NCBI RefSeq assembly: GCF_900101905.1
Contig: NZ_FNAJ01000012.1
Coordinates: 143,992 to 207,991 of the forward strand
DNA: 64,000 nt
Origin: Myxococcus virescens
Lineage (GTDB): Bacteria; Myxococcota; Myxococcia; Myxococcales; Myxococcaceae
Reading direction: 5' to 3'
In this document: piece by piece, positions 16,863 to 24,758 of the stretch
Layout: the number at the start of each line of letters is the position of its first letter
Numbering within the stretch: position 1 is the stretch's first letter
Notes under the pieces: generated by a model
Seen by the model: only the letters and a program-made list of their open reading frames with translations
Database searches by the model: none
What the model was told of the DNA's origin: nothing
Made by a program: the position numbers and the translations under genes

Positions 16863-16891
16863 TTGACCGGTGGCGGTCCGGTGTTTATGTG
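16863..16891 (+). promoter_or_regulatory. Possible promoter for dprA-topA
   Basis: TTGACC (16863-16868), a 17-base spacer and TATGTG (16886-16891) lie just after the LysM hairpin and about 60 bases before the dprA ATG. The -10 match is weak. Confidence 0.38.
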
Positions 16892-16950
16892 TCGCGCCCC
16901 TCCCAGCGGCCCCACCTTCTATATAGGTGGGTATCGAGCGGGGGACGGGT

Positions 16951-18072
16951 ATGGCGGACGCTGAGACGGACATCCTCACGGCGGAGCAGCAGGCATGCCT
17001 CGCGCTCTGGGCCGTTCCCGGCCTGGGGCCGAGGACGCTGGCCGCCCTGCGCGCGTTCGCGGACGGAAGCCTCGCGCCGCTCGCCGCGACTCCGGTGCGA
17101 GACTGGGTGTCCCAGGCGCCGGTTTCCTCACAGGTTCGTCGCAAGCTCGCCTCCGTAGAGCACCTGGCGCCGGTGGCATGGCGGGTGTGGGAAGCCTGCC
17201 GGGCGTCCGGCATGAAGGTGGCGTTCCAGGGGCAGGCGGCCTATCCAGAGCGGCTGGCGGAGGTGGAGGATGCGCCGCCGGTGCTCTTCTACCGGGGCGT
17301 GCCGGGGCTGCCGCGGCGCCGGCTGGCCATGGTAGGCAGCCGTCATCCGGATCAGGGCTTCCTGCCGTTCGCGCGGCGCTTCGCCCGGCAGGTGGCGGCG
17401 TCGGGGGTGGGGGTGGTGTCAGGGGCGGCGGCGGGGGTGGACCGGGCCTGTCACTGGGGCGCGCTGGATGAGGGGGGAGAGACGTGGGCCTTCCTGGGGT
17501 CCGCCCTGGATGCACTCGACACGGCGCAAGCCCGCCTGCTTCCTCATTTCCTGGACCGAGGGGGCGTGTTCTTCAGCGAGCTGCCTCCCGGCGTCCGGGC
17601 GAGCACCACGACGTTTCCCCGGCGCAACCGGCTCATCTCCGGGGCATCCGACGCAGTCTTGGTGCTGAGGGCGGGGAAGGATTCGGGGAGCTTGTACACG
17701 GCGGAGGCGGGGCGGGCGCAGGGGCGTCCGGTGTTCGCGATGCCCGGTGACGTACGCCAGGAGGAGGCGGCCGGCTGCAACGCATTGCTGCGGGACGGGG
17801 AGGCGGCGGTTTGCCTGGGCCCGGATGATGTGTGGAGGGTGCTGAAAGTCGACCCTCTGGCGGCGGTTCCTCCTGGGACGATGGGCTCATGGGAGGACCT
17901 CTCCGCGGAAGCGAAGGGGGCCTTCGCGATGTTGGACCGGGTTCCCCGGAGCTTCGACGAGGTGCTGGTCGGCAGCACCTTCTCACCGGCGGCGCTCGCC
18001 AGCGCGCTGGTGGAGTTGGAATTGACGGGACTGGTCATCCAGCACCCCGGAAGGCTGTACGAGAGAATCTAG
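16951..18072 (+). CDS. dprA: DprA/Smf, DNA-processing protein (RecA loader in transformation)
   Basis: Product of 373 residues. DprA binds incoming single-stranded DNA in the cytoplasm and hands it to RecA during natural transformation. The Rossmann-like DprA core is clear: MVGSRHPDQGF, GVVSGAAAGVDRACH, FPRRNRLISGASDAVLVLRA, GSLYTAEAGRAQGRPVFAMPGD. A helix-hairpin-helix-like N-terminus (ALWAVPGLGPRTLAAL) and a winged-helix C-terminus (about 310-373) complete the usual layout. GGGGA (16941-16945) precedes ATG 16951 with good spacing; GTG 16927 is less likely. topA follows after 11 bases, a common bacterial pairing. Confidence 0.9.
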   Translation: MADAETDILTAEQQACLALWAVPGLGPRTLAALRAFADGSLAPLAATPVRDWVSQAPVSSQVRRKLASVEHLAPVAWRVWEACRASGMKVAFQGQAAYPERLAEVEDAPPVLFYRGVPGLPRRRLAMVGSRHPDQGFLPFARRFARQVAASGVGVVSGAAAGVDRACHWGALDEGGETWAFLGSALDALDTAQARLLPHFLDRGGVFFSELPPGVRASTTTFPRRNRLISGASDAVLVLRAGKDSGSLYTAEAGRAQGRPVFAMPGDVRQEEAAGCNALLRDGEAAVCLGPDDVWRVLKVDPLAAVPPGTMGSWEDLSAEAKGAFAMLDRVPRSFDEVLVGSTFSPAALASALVELELTGLVIQHPGRLYERI

Positions 18073-18083
18073 GTAGGAGAGTC

Positions 18084-20654
18084 ATGGCCACGCGGACGAA
18101 GAAGAAGGTGGAAGAGACTGAGGCGGCCGAGGAGAAGGCGCCCGCCAAGAAGGCCGCCGCCAAGAAGGCCGCCAAGAAGAAGCCTGCGGCCAAGAAGAAG
18201 ACCGCCGCCAAGAAGACGGCGGCCCGCCGCCGCACCAAGAAGGGCGACGAGGACGAGCTCCCCACCGTGGAAGCAGACGCGGAGGAGGAGGCCACGCCCC
18301 GTGGCAAGGGCCCGCACTACCTGGTCGTCGTGGAGTCCCCCGCCAAGGCGAAGACCATCAAGAAGTACCTGGGCTCCGGCTACACGGTGAAGGCCTCCGT
18401 GGGCCACGTGAAGGACTTGCCCAAGAGCAAGATGGGCGTCGACGTGGAGCACGACTTCCAGCCCGAGTACACGGTCATCAAGGGCAAGGAGAAGGTCCTC
18501 AACGAGCTCAAGAAGATGGCGAAGTCGGCCGACCGCGTCTTCCTGGCCACGGACCCCGACCGCGAGGGCGAGGCCATTGCGTGGCACATCAAGGAGGAGC
18601 TGGCGCATCCCGACGCGCTCCGGGTGACCTTCAACGAAATCACCAAGAAGGCCATCCAGGAGGCCATCGCGCAGCCGCGCCAGCTCAACCAGGACAACTA
18701 CGATTCGCAGCAGACGCGCCGCATCCTCGACCGGCTGGTGGGGTATCAAATCTCCCCGCTGCTCTGGAAGAAGGTGCGCCGTGGCTTGTCCGCCGGCCGC
18801 GTGCAGTCCGTGGCGGTGCGCCTCATCGTGGAGCGCGAGGACGAAATCAAGGCCTTCGTTCCCGTGGAGTACTGGACGCTGGACGCGCTGCTGGAGGGCC
18901 CCTCCGGCCCGCCGCCGTTCAAGGCCAAGCTGTCCAAGGTGGACGGCAAGAAGGTGGAGCTGAAGGACCGCGCCATCACCGAGGGCCTGGTCGCCGAGCT
19001 CCAGACGGCCAGCTTCTCGGTGGCCAAGGTGGACCGCCGCGAGCGCCGCCGCAACGCGCCCGCGCCCTTCATCACCTCCAAGCTCCAGCAGGAGGCGGCC
19101 AACCGGCTGTCCTTTACCGCAAAGAAGACGATGACGCTGGCGCAGCGCCTCTACGAAGGCGTGCCGCTGGGTGACGAGGGCCAGACGGCGCTCATCACGT
19201 ACATGCGTACGGACTCCACCCGTCTGTCCGACGACGCGGTGAAGCAGGTGCGCGAGTTCATCGACGGCAAGTACGGCAAGGACTTCCTGCCCGACGAGCC
19301 CATGGTGTACCGCACCAAGAAGAGCGCCCAGGACGCGCACGAGGCCATCCGGCCCACGTCGCTGGAGTACCCGCCGGAGCGGGTGAAGCCCTTCTTCGAG
19401 GCGATGGGCGAGGAGGACATGTACCGCCTCTACGAGCTCATCTGGAACCGCTTCGTCGCGTGTCAGATGAAGCCCGCCGTCTATGACCAGACCAGCGCGG
19501 ACATCGCCGCGGGCCGGGCCACCTTCCGCGCCTCCGGCAGCACGCTGAAGTTCGCCGGCTACCTGGCGGTCTACGGTGCCGGCCTGACGCCGGAGGAAGA
19601 GGCGGAGAAGGAGAAGGCCAAGGCCGCCGGCGACGAGAACGCCGAGGGCGCCGACGCCGTGGGCGAATTGCCGGTGCTCAACGACGGAGACGCGCTGAAC
19701 CTCCAGAAGCTGCTCCACGAGCAGCACTTCACCCAGCCGCCCCCGCGCTTCAGCGAGGCCACGCTGGTGAAGGAGCTGGAAGAGCGCGGCATCGGCCGCC
19801 CGTCCACCTACGCCGCCATTCTCTCCACCATCCAGGACAAGAAGTACGTGGAGAAGCTGGAGGGCCGCTTCCGGCCCACGGACCTGGGGAACATGACCAA
19901 CGAGATGCTGGTCAAGCACTTCCCCCACGAGCTGGACGTCACCTTCACGGCGACGATGGAGGAGAAGCTCGACCAGATCTCCGAGGGCGGCGCCAACTGG
20001 AAGTCCGTGCTGCACGACTTCTACGGGCCCTTCAAGGAGACGCTCGAGAAGGCCGAAGCGGAGATGCGCGACGTCAAGCGGGAGGAGATCAAGACGGACA
20101 TCCCCTGCGAGAAGTGCGGCAACCTCTTCGTCATCAAGTTCGGGAAGATGGGGCACTTCCTCGCGTGCTCGAACTACCCGGACTGCAAGAACACGAAGGA
20201 CTTCAAGCGGGACGCCGAGGGCAAGATCGTCATGGTGGAGGAGGAGACCACCGACGAGGTGTGCGAGAAGTGCACCAAGCCCATGGTCATCAAGCGGGGC
20301 CGCTTCGGGCGCTTCCTGGCCTGTTCCGGCTACCCGGACTGCAAGACGTCCAAGCCCATCTCCATTGGCGTGGCGTGCCCGGAGTGCAAGGAGGGCTACC
20401 TGACGGAGCGCCGCAGCGGCCGCGGAAAGATCTTCTTCGGTTGCAACCGCTACCCGGATTGCAAGTTCGCCGCCTGGGACCGGCCGCTGGCCGAGCCGTG
20501 TCCCACCTGCGCGTCCCCCTACCTGCTCCAGAAGTTCTCCAAGCGGGACGGCCCGTACGTGGCGTGCCCCAACAAGGAGTGCGACTACCGGCGCGAAATC
20601 ACCGAGCAGCCCGGGGGCCCGGGTGGGTCACCCGAAGCCTCCTCGGCTGCTTGA
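18084..20654 (+). CDS. topA: DNA topoisomerase I with a Lys/Ala-rich histone-like N-terminal tail
   Basis: Product of 856 residues that relaxes negative supercoils. AGGAG stands 5 bases before ATG 18084. Residues 1-55 are a Lys/Ala tail of AKKAAAKK type, like histone H1-like and myxobacterial DNA-binding tails, followed by an acidic patch (55-71). The TOPRIM domain starts at about 78 (VVVESPAKAKTIKKYLG) and includes TDPDREGEAIAW. The active-site Tyr is Y373 (LITYMRTDSTRLS). The C-terminus carries four cysteine-rich zinc ribbons, the last ending CPNKEC. The core is canonical type IA; the N-terminal tail is the unusual part and probably adds nonspecific DNA binding. Confidence 0.96.
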   Translation: MATRTKKKVEETEAAEEKAPAKKAAAKKAAKKKPAAKKKTAAKKTAARRRTKKGDEDELPTVEADAEEEATPRGKGPHYLVVVESPAKAKTIKKYLGSGYTVKASVGHVKDLPKSKMGVDVEHDFQPEYTVIKGKEKVLNELKKMAKSADRVFLATDPDREGEAIAWHIKEELAHPDALRVTFNEITKKAIQEAIAQPRQLNQDNYDSQQTRRILDRLVGYQISPLLWKKVRRGLSAGRVQSVAVRLIVEREDEIKAFVPVEYWTLDALLEGPSGPPPFKAKLSKVDGKKVELKDRAITEGLVAELQTASFSVAKVDRRERRRNAPAPFITSKLQQEAANRLSFTAKKTMTLAQRLYEGVPLGDEGQTALITYMRTDSTRLSDDAVKQVREFIDGKYGKDFLPDEPMVYRTKKSAQDAHEAIRPTSLEYPPERVKPFFEAMGEEDMYRLYELIWNRFVACQMKPAVYDQTSADIAAGRATFRASGSTLKFAGYLAVYGAGLTPEEEAEKEKAKAAGDENAEGADAVGELPVLNDGDALNLQKLLHEQHFTQPPPRFSEATLVKELEERGIGRPSTYAAILSTIQDKKYVEKLEGRFRPTDLGNMTNEMLVKHFPHELDVTFTATMEEKLDQISEGGANWKSVLHDFYGPFKETLEKAEAEMRDVKREEIKTDIPCEKCGNLFVIKFGKMGHFLACSNYPDCKNTKDFKRDAEGKIVMVEEETTDEVCEKCTKPMVIKRGRFGRFLACSGYPDCKTSKPISIGVACPECKEGYLTERRSGRGKIFFGCNRYPDCKFAAWDRPLAEPCPTCASPYLLQKFSKRDGPYVACPNKECDYRREITEQPGGPGGSPEASSAA

Positions 20655-20691
20655 AAGCCCAGTAGTTACATGGGCATGGCCCGCCCTCGGC

Positions 20692-20721
20692 TTGACAGCC
20701 TTGGCGGGCCCGCCCTAGAAG
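20692..20721 (+). promoter_or_regulatory. Promoter for the TolQ-TolR-TolR operon
   Basis: TTGACA (20692-20697, perfect), an 18-base spacer and TAGAAG (20716-20721, 4/6) lie about 95 bases before the first gene. The spacer holds the 12-base palindrome GGCGGGCCCGCC (20703-20714), a possible operator. Confidence 0.45.
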
Positions 20722-20814
20722 TCCAGGCTGCTCCCTCCCCGGGAACGTCGAACGGGTGCCCGCCGCCGGATGGGCGCGCCCCGGGGGGCGGGCGTCGAAA
20801 GGACTCTGGGCGCA

Positions 20815-21552
20815 ATGATTCCCTCGGTAAGCGAGCTGCTGCTGGACGTGACCTTCGCGGCCACGGAAGGGGGCAAGCTGGGCGTCACGGACTCCGTCAT
20901 CAAGTTCTTCAAGGATGGCGGACCGTTCATGTTCGTGAACCTGTTCTGGCTGGCGTGCTCGCTGGCGGTCGCGCTGGAGCGCATCGTCACCCTGGTGTTC
21001 CGCTACAACCTCAACGCGCCGCCCTTCATGGAGCAGATTGCCAAGCTGGTGCGCAGCGGCAACCTGGACCGCGCCGTGAAGGTGTGCGCCATGGCGCCCA
21101 ACGCGCCGCTGGCCAAGGTGGTCCGTGCGGGCCTGGTGAACGCCAACCGCGGTGAGATTGAGGTCTCCAAGGCGGTGGAAGAGGCCATCGTCGAGCACAG
21201 CCCGAACGTGTCCAAGCGCATCCCCTGGCTGTGGTCCCTGGCGAACATCGCCACGTTGGTGGGGCTGGTGGGCACCATCTTCGGCCTCATCGGCACCTTC
21301 CAGGCGCTGGGCAACGTGCCGGCGGAGCAGAAGCAGGTGCTGCTGTCGGACGGCATCTCCAAGGCGATGAACAACACCGCCTTCGCGCTCTCCATCGCCG
21401 TCATCTGCATCATCTTCCACCTGTTCCTCACGTCGTACGCGAAGAGCATGGTGGAGGGGCTGGAGCTCAACGCGCTCAAGCTGGAGAACCTCCTGTCGCG
21501 CCGCGGTTCCGTGGACCCGGCCACCACGGAGCTCGAGGCGCGCGCGTCGTAG
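20815..21552 (+). CDS. TolQ/ExbB/MotA-family proton-channel protein
   Basis: Product of 245 residues with the three membrane segments of the family at about 36-60, 140-162 and 187-208. NIATLVGLVGTIFGLIGTFQAL is the signature of the channel-lining helix, and NNTAFALSIAVICII that of the third. With two TolR-type proteins it should form an inner-membrane, proton-motive-force-driven stator. GAAAGGA 11 bases upstream supports ATG 20815. One TolQ plus two TolR proteins is the composition of the AglRQS gliding motor of M. xanthus, so an envelope or motility motor is the natural inference. I recall this set as MXAN_3003-3005, distinct from aglRQS. Confidence 0.88.
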   Translation: MIPSVSELLLDVTFAATEGGKLGVTDSVIKFFKDGGPFMFVNLFWLACSLAVALERIVTLVFRYNLNAPPFMEQIAKLVRSGNLDRAVKVCAMAPNAPLAKVVRAGLVNANRGEIEVSKAVEEAIVEHSPNVSKRIPWLWSLANIATLVGLVGTIFGLIGTFQALGNVPAEQKQVLLSDGISKAMNNTAFALSIAVICIIFHLFLTSYAKSMVEGLELNALKLENLLSRRGSVDPATTELEARAS

Positions 21553-21571
21553 AGCGCAAGGGCACGCGGCC

Positions 21572-22093
21572 ATGGCGTTCCACTACTCCCGGCGCAAGCT
21601 GAAGGTTCGTGAGGAAGAAGAGGCGGGCGAGCTGAACATCGTCCCGTACCTCGACATCCTCATGAACCTCATCATCTTCATGCTGCTGTCCATCACCGGC
21701 CTGGCGACGTTCGGCATCATCAACGTCAACGCCCCCGCCTATGGTGCGCCGACGACGGGCATGGCCCAGGAGAACCCGGACGATGCGCCGAAGCTGACGC
21801 TGTCCGTGCTCATCTCCAAGAAGGGGCACTTCGTCAGCAGCGAGAACGCCATCCTCGGAGAGGCGGGGACGCCCACCATCCCCGTGAAGGCGGACGGCAC
21901 GCACGACTTCTCCGCGCTCAACGCGAAGATGGTGGAGATCAAGTCCGCCTTCCCGAAGGAGACGAAGGTCATCGTGGGCGCGGACCCGGACGTCCCCTAC
22001 GAGACGCTGACGCAGACGCTGGACGCCATCCGTGAGACGCAGGGCCGCGAGCGCCGGCTGCTGTTCCCGGACGTCACCCTGGGAGCCATCTGA
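21572..22093 (+). CDS. TolR/ExbD-family protein (first copy)
   Basis: The 173-residue protein has a short cytoplasmic N-terminus (HYSRRKLKVREEEE), one membrane helix at about 22-45 (LNIVPYLDILMNLIIFMLL) with the proton-carrying Asp at D28, and a periplasmic domain ending in VPYETLTQTLDAIRE, the TolR/ExbD dimerisation fold. It starts 19 bases after the TolQ-like gene and ends 3 bases before the second TolR-type gene, so the three are one transcript. Confidence 0.87.
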   Translation: MAFHYSRRKLKVREEEEAGELNIVPYLDILMNLIIFMLLSITGLATFGIINVNAPAYGAPTTGMAQENPDDAPKLTLSVLISKKGHFVSSENAILGEAGTPTIPVKADGTHDFSALNAKMVEIKSAFPKETKVIVGADPDVPYETLTQTLDAIRETQGRERRLLFPDVTLGAI

Positions 22094-22096
22094 GCC

Positions 22097-22678
22097 ATGG
22101 CCGACCCGACGACATCCGCCGTGAACACGCCCGACGCGGAAGCCGTGGCGCGGCTGAGCTACCGCCGGGCCCTGGCACGCAAGAAGCGCAAGGAGCGCGA
22201 GGCGGCGGGGGAGATCAAGGAGCTGAACATCACCGCGATGATGGACATGATGACCATCCTCCTGGTGTTCCTGCTCAAGTCCTTCGCCTCGTCGTCCGCG
22301 GCGGTGACGGCGTCCGAGGACGTGCGTCCGCCCGTGTCCTCCACGCGCGCCACGCCCAAGGACACCGTGGCCGTCACGATTACACCCAGGAATGTGCTGG
22401 TGGGTGAGCGGGAGGTCCTGCGGCTGCAGAACGGTCAGTTCCCGGCCGACATGCTCCAGGGGCGGCTGGTGCTGCCGCTGGATGCGCAGCTGAAGAAGGA
22501 AGTGGAGAAGCTGAAATACATCGCCGCGCGCAACCCGTCGGCGCCCTTCAGCGGGGAGCTGTCCGTCATCGCGGACAAGAAGATTCCCTACGACATGCTC
22601 CTCACCGTGCTCTACACGGCGGGGCAGAACGAGCTGGAGAACTACCGCTTCGTGGTGCTCCAGAAAGAGGGCGAGTAG
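22097..22678 (+). CDS. TolR/ExbD-family protein (second copy)
   Basis: The 193-residue protein has a longer basic N-terminus (RALARKKRKEREAAGE), one membrane helix at about 42-62 (LNITAMMDMMTILLVFLLK) with the conserved Asp at D50, and a divergent periplasmic domain ending VLYTAGQNELENYRFVVLQKEGE. It differs clearly from the preceding TolR copy, so the pair probably forms a heteromeric stator plug or linker, as proposed for AglQ/AglS. No TolA/TonB-like partner is encoded in the window. Confidence 0.85.
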   Translation: MADPTTSAVNTPDAEAVARLSYRRALARKKRKEREAAGEIKELNITAMMDMMTILLVFLLKSFASSSAAVTASEDVRPPVSSTRATPKDTVAVTITPRNVLVGEREVLRLQNGQFPADMLQGRLVLPLDAQLKKEVEKLKYIAARNPSAPFSGELSVIADKKIPYDMLLTVLYTAGQNELENYRFVVLQKEGE

Positions 22679-22720
22679 CACGCCCCCGGGGCGGCACCGG
22701 GAGCGCGCGCTCGCATCGCC

Positions 22721-23113
22721 TCAGAGAGACGGGCTGGCCATGGGGCCGCCGCGCGTCTCGAGTTCGTGGATGCTGGCGTCCTCCTCGCAGCGGATGGCGA
22801 AGGGCAGGGCCTCCAGGCGTTCGATGGGAATCTCGAAGCCGCAGTCCACGCACTCGCCGAATACGCCCATCTCCATGCGGCGCAGCGCCGCGTCGATGAG
22901 CATGATTTCGCGCCGCTGCGATTCCATCAGGCTGGAGAGGGTGTAGTCGGCCAGCTCGGACTGGGCGTTTTCTTCGTATTCGGGGTCCCGCTCCTGGTTC
23001 TTCAGGGCGGTGAGTTCACGGTGCGCCCCCTCGTTGGCGCTGAGGATCTCCCGGCGGCGGCGCTGCAGGAGTTCGCGGATCCGGTTCAGATCCAGGGTTC
23101 GGCGGGTCGCCAT
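22721..23113 (-). CDS. DksA/TraR-family zinc-finger protein
   Basis: The 130-residue protein has an N-terminal coiled coil with RDPEYEENAQSELADYTLSSLMES and a C-terminal zinc-finger region, as in DksA, which binds the RNA polymerase secondary channel and works with ppGpp. The first Cys pair is present (GECVDCGFEI), but the second pair has only one Cys (FAIRCEED; Asp at the fourth position), so zinc binding may be weak or absent, as in the zinc-independent DksA paralogues. The gene faces the TolR operon end-on with a 42-base gap. It could be a general stringent-response factor or a specialised paralogue. Confidence 0.85.
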   Translation of the reverse strand: MATRRTLDLNRIRELLQRRRREILSANEGAHRELTALKNQERDPEYEENAQSELADYTLSSLMESQRREIMLIDAALRRMEMGVFGECVDCGFEIPIERLEALPFAIRCEEDASIHELETRGGPMASPSL

Positions 23114-23384
23114 GGCTTCGGTCCTCCCAGTCTACGAGTTCAGTGGCGCTCGCCCGGATGCAGGCCGCCCCCGAGCGGCGAACGCGAGAAACGTAGGGGT
23201 GCAACCCAGGTAGGGAAACCGCGCCTTCCAGCGGGAGGCGGAGGTGGGTCGGTGGGCGGCCGGCCATGCGCGAATCCGGAGCGAGAGCGTGGGGTCGCAC
23301 ACGGTTGAATCGACGCTGGGCCAGGGCGTGTCAGTCCTGCTAACAGTTGCTGGACGCCGCGCGGCGCGGGCCTGGAGGAAGCGG

Positions 23385-24758
23385 ATGGCGGATCAGAAGC
23401 AGCGGGTGACGGTGATTGGCGGCGGCCTGGCAGGGACGGAGTGCGCCTACCAGCTCTCCCGCCGCGGGGTGCCGGTGGTGCTGCGGGAGATGAAGCCCCA
23501 GAAGCGTTCTCCCGCGCACAAGTCGGACACGCTGGCGGAGCTGGTGTGCAGCAACTCGCTGCGCTCGGACAACCCGGAGAGCGCCATTGGCCTGCTGCAC
23601 GCGGAGCTGCGCGCGCTGGGCTCGTTGGTGCTGAGCGCGGCGGACGCGAACCGGGTTCCCGCGGGCGACGCGCTGGCGGTGGAGCGCGAGCGCTTCTCCG
23701 CCGCGATTACGGAGTCCCTGCTGCGCCAGCCCGGCGTGGAGCTGGTGGCCGGTGAGGTGGAGCAGCTGCCCGAAGACGGCCCGGTGGTGATTGCCACGGG
23801 GCCGCTCACGTCGGATGCGCTGACGCGGGAGCTGGAGCGCCACGTGGGCACCAGGCTCTACTTCTATGACTCCATCGCGCCCATCCTGTCGGCGGACTCC
23901 ATCGACATGAACGTGGCGTTCCGCCAGAGCCGCTACGGCAAGGGCGGCGGGGACGACTACCTCAACCTGCCGATGACGAAGGACGAGTACTACCGCTTCA
24001 TCGCCGAGGTGAAGGCGGGTCAGAAGGTGGTGCCGCACGCTTTCGAGGAACCCAAGTACTTCGAAGGGTGTCTGCCCATTGAAGTGATGGCCGAGCGTGG
24101 CGACGACACCCTGGCCTACGGGCCCATGAAGCCGGTGGGCCTGAGGGACCCGCGCACGGGCCAGGAGCCCTACGCGGTGGTGCAGCTGCGCATGGAGGAC
24201 GTGGGCGGCACGTCCTGGAACATGGTGGGCTTCCAGACGCGGCTGACCTGGGGTGAACAGAAGCGCATCTTCAGCAACTTCATCCCCGGCCTTCAGCAAG
24301 CGGAGTTCCTCCGGATGGGGCAGATCCACCGGAACACCTTCATCGACTCGCCCCGGTTGCTGGCGAAGGACTTGTCGCTGAAGACGGAGCCCCGGCTCTA
24401 CTTCGCGGGGCAGATCTCCGGCGTGGAGGGCTACGTGGAGAGCGCGGCATGTGGATACCTGGTGGCGTTGGCGCTGCACGCACGGCTGACGGGGACGGAG
24501 TTCGTTCCGCCGCCGGCCACCACGGCGATGGGCGCGCTGCTGCGGCACGTGACGGGCGAAGCGCACCCGCCGGACTACCCGCACCAGCCCTCCAACATCA
24601 GCTTCGGCATCTTTTCGCCGCTGACCGGGCGGATGAAGAAGGCGGAGAAGCGCGCGGCGTATTCGGCGCGAGCGAAGCAGGACCTGGCGGCATGGCTGCC
24701 GCATGCGGGCGTCCCGGCGGCGGGCGCCCCCGAGCACGTGGACCAGAGGAGCGCATGA
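23385..24758 (+). CDS. trmFO: TrmFO, folate/FAD-dependent tRNA (uracil-54 C5)-methyltransferase
   Basis: Product of 457 residues that makes ribothymidine at position 54 of tRNA, with methylene-tetrahydrofolate as carbon donor. The FAD-binding loop VIGGGLAGTECAYQL (10-24) and the C-terminal GQISGVEGYVESAACGYLVAL motif are diagnostic of TrmFO/GidA-type enzymes, and the length matches TrmFO. GGAGG lies 6 bases before ATG 23385; longer upstream readings lack a good start. The stop overlaps the start of the next gene (ATGATG), so the two are translationally coupled. Confidence 0.95.
   Translation: MADQKQRVTVIGGGLAGTECAYQLSRRGVPVVLREMKPQKRSPAHKSDTLAELVCSNSLRSDNPESAIGLLHAELRALGSLVLSAADANRVPAGDALAVERERFSAAITESLLRQPGVELVAGEVEQLPEDGPVVIATGPLTSDALTRELERHVGTRLYFYDSIAPILSADSIDMNVAFRQSRYGKGGGDDYLNLPMTKDEYYRFIAEVKAGQKVVPHAFEEPKYFEGCLPIEVMAERGDDTLAYGPMKPVGLRDPRTGQEPYAVVQLRMEDVGGTSWNMVGFQTRLTWGEQKRIFSNFIPGLQQAEFLRMGQIHRNTFIDSPRLLAKDLSLKTEPRLYFAGQISGVEGYVESAACGYLVALALHARLTGTEFVPPPATTAMGALLRHVTGEAHPPDYPHQPSNISFGIFSPLTGRMKKAEKRAAYSARAKQDLAAWLPHAGVPAAGAPEHVDQRSA

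Noticed and set aside
18069..20156. 695-codon minus-strand ORF opposite topA
   Set aside because: It is a shadow of the TopA frame, with low-complexity composition and no domain, while TopA motifs are complete.
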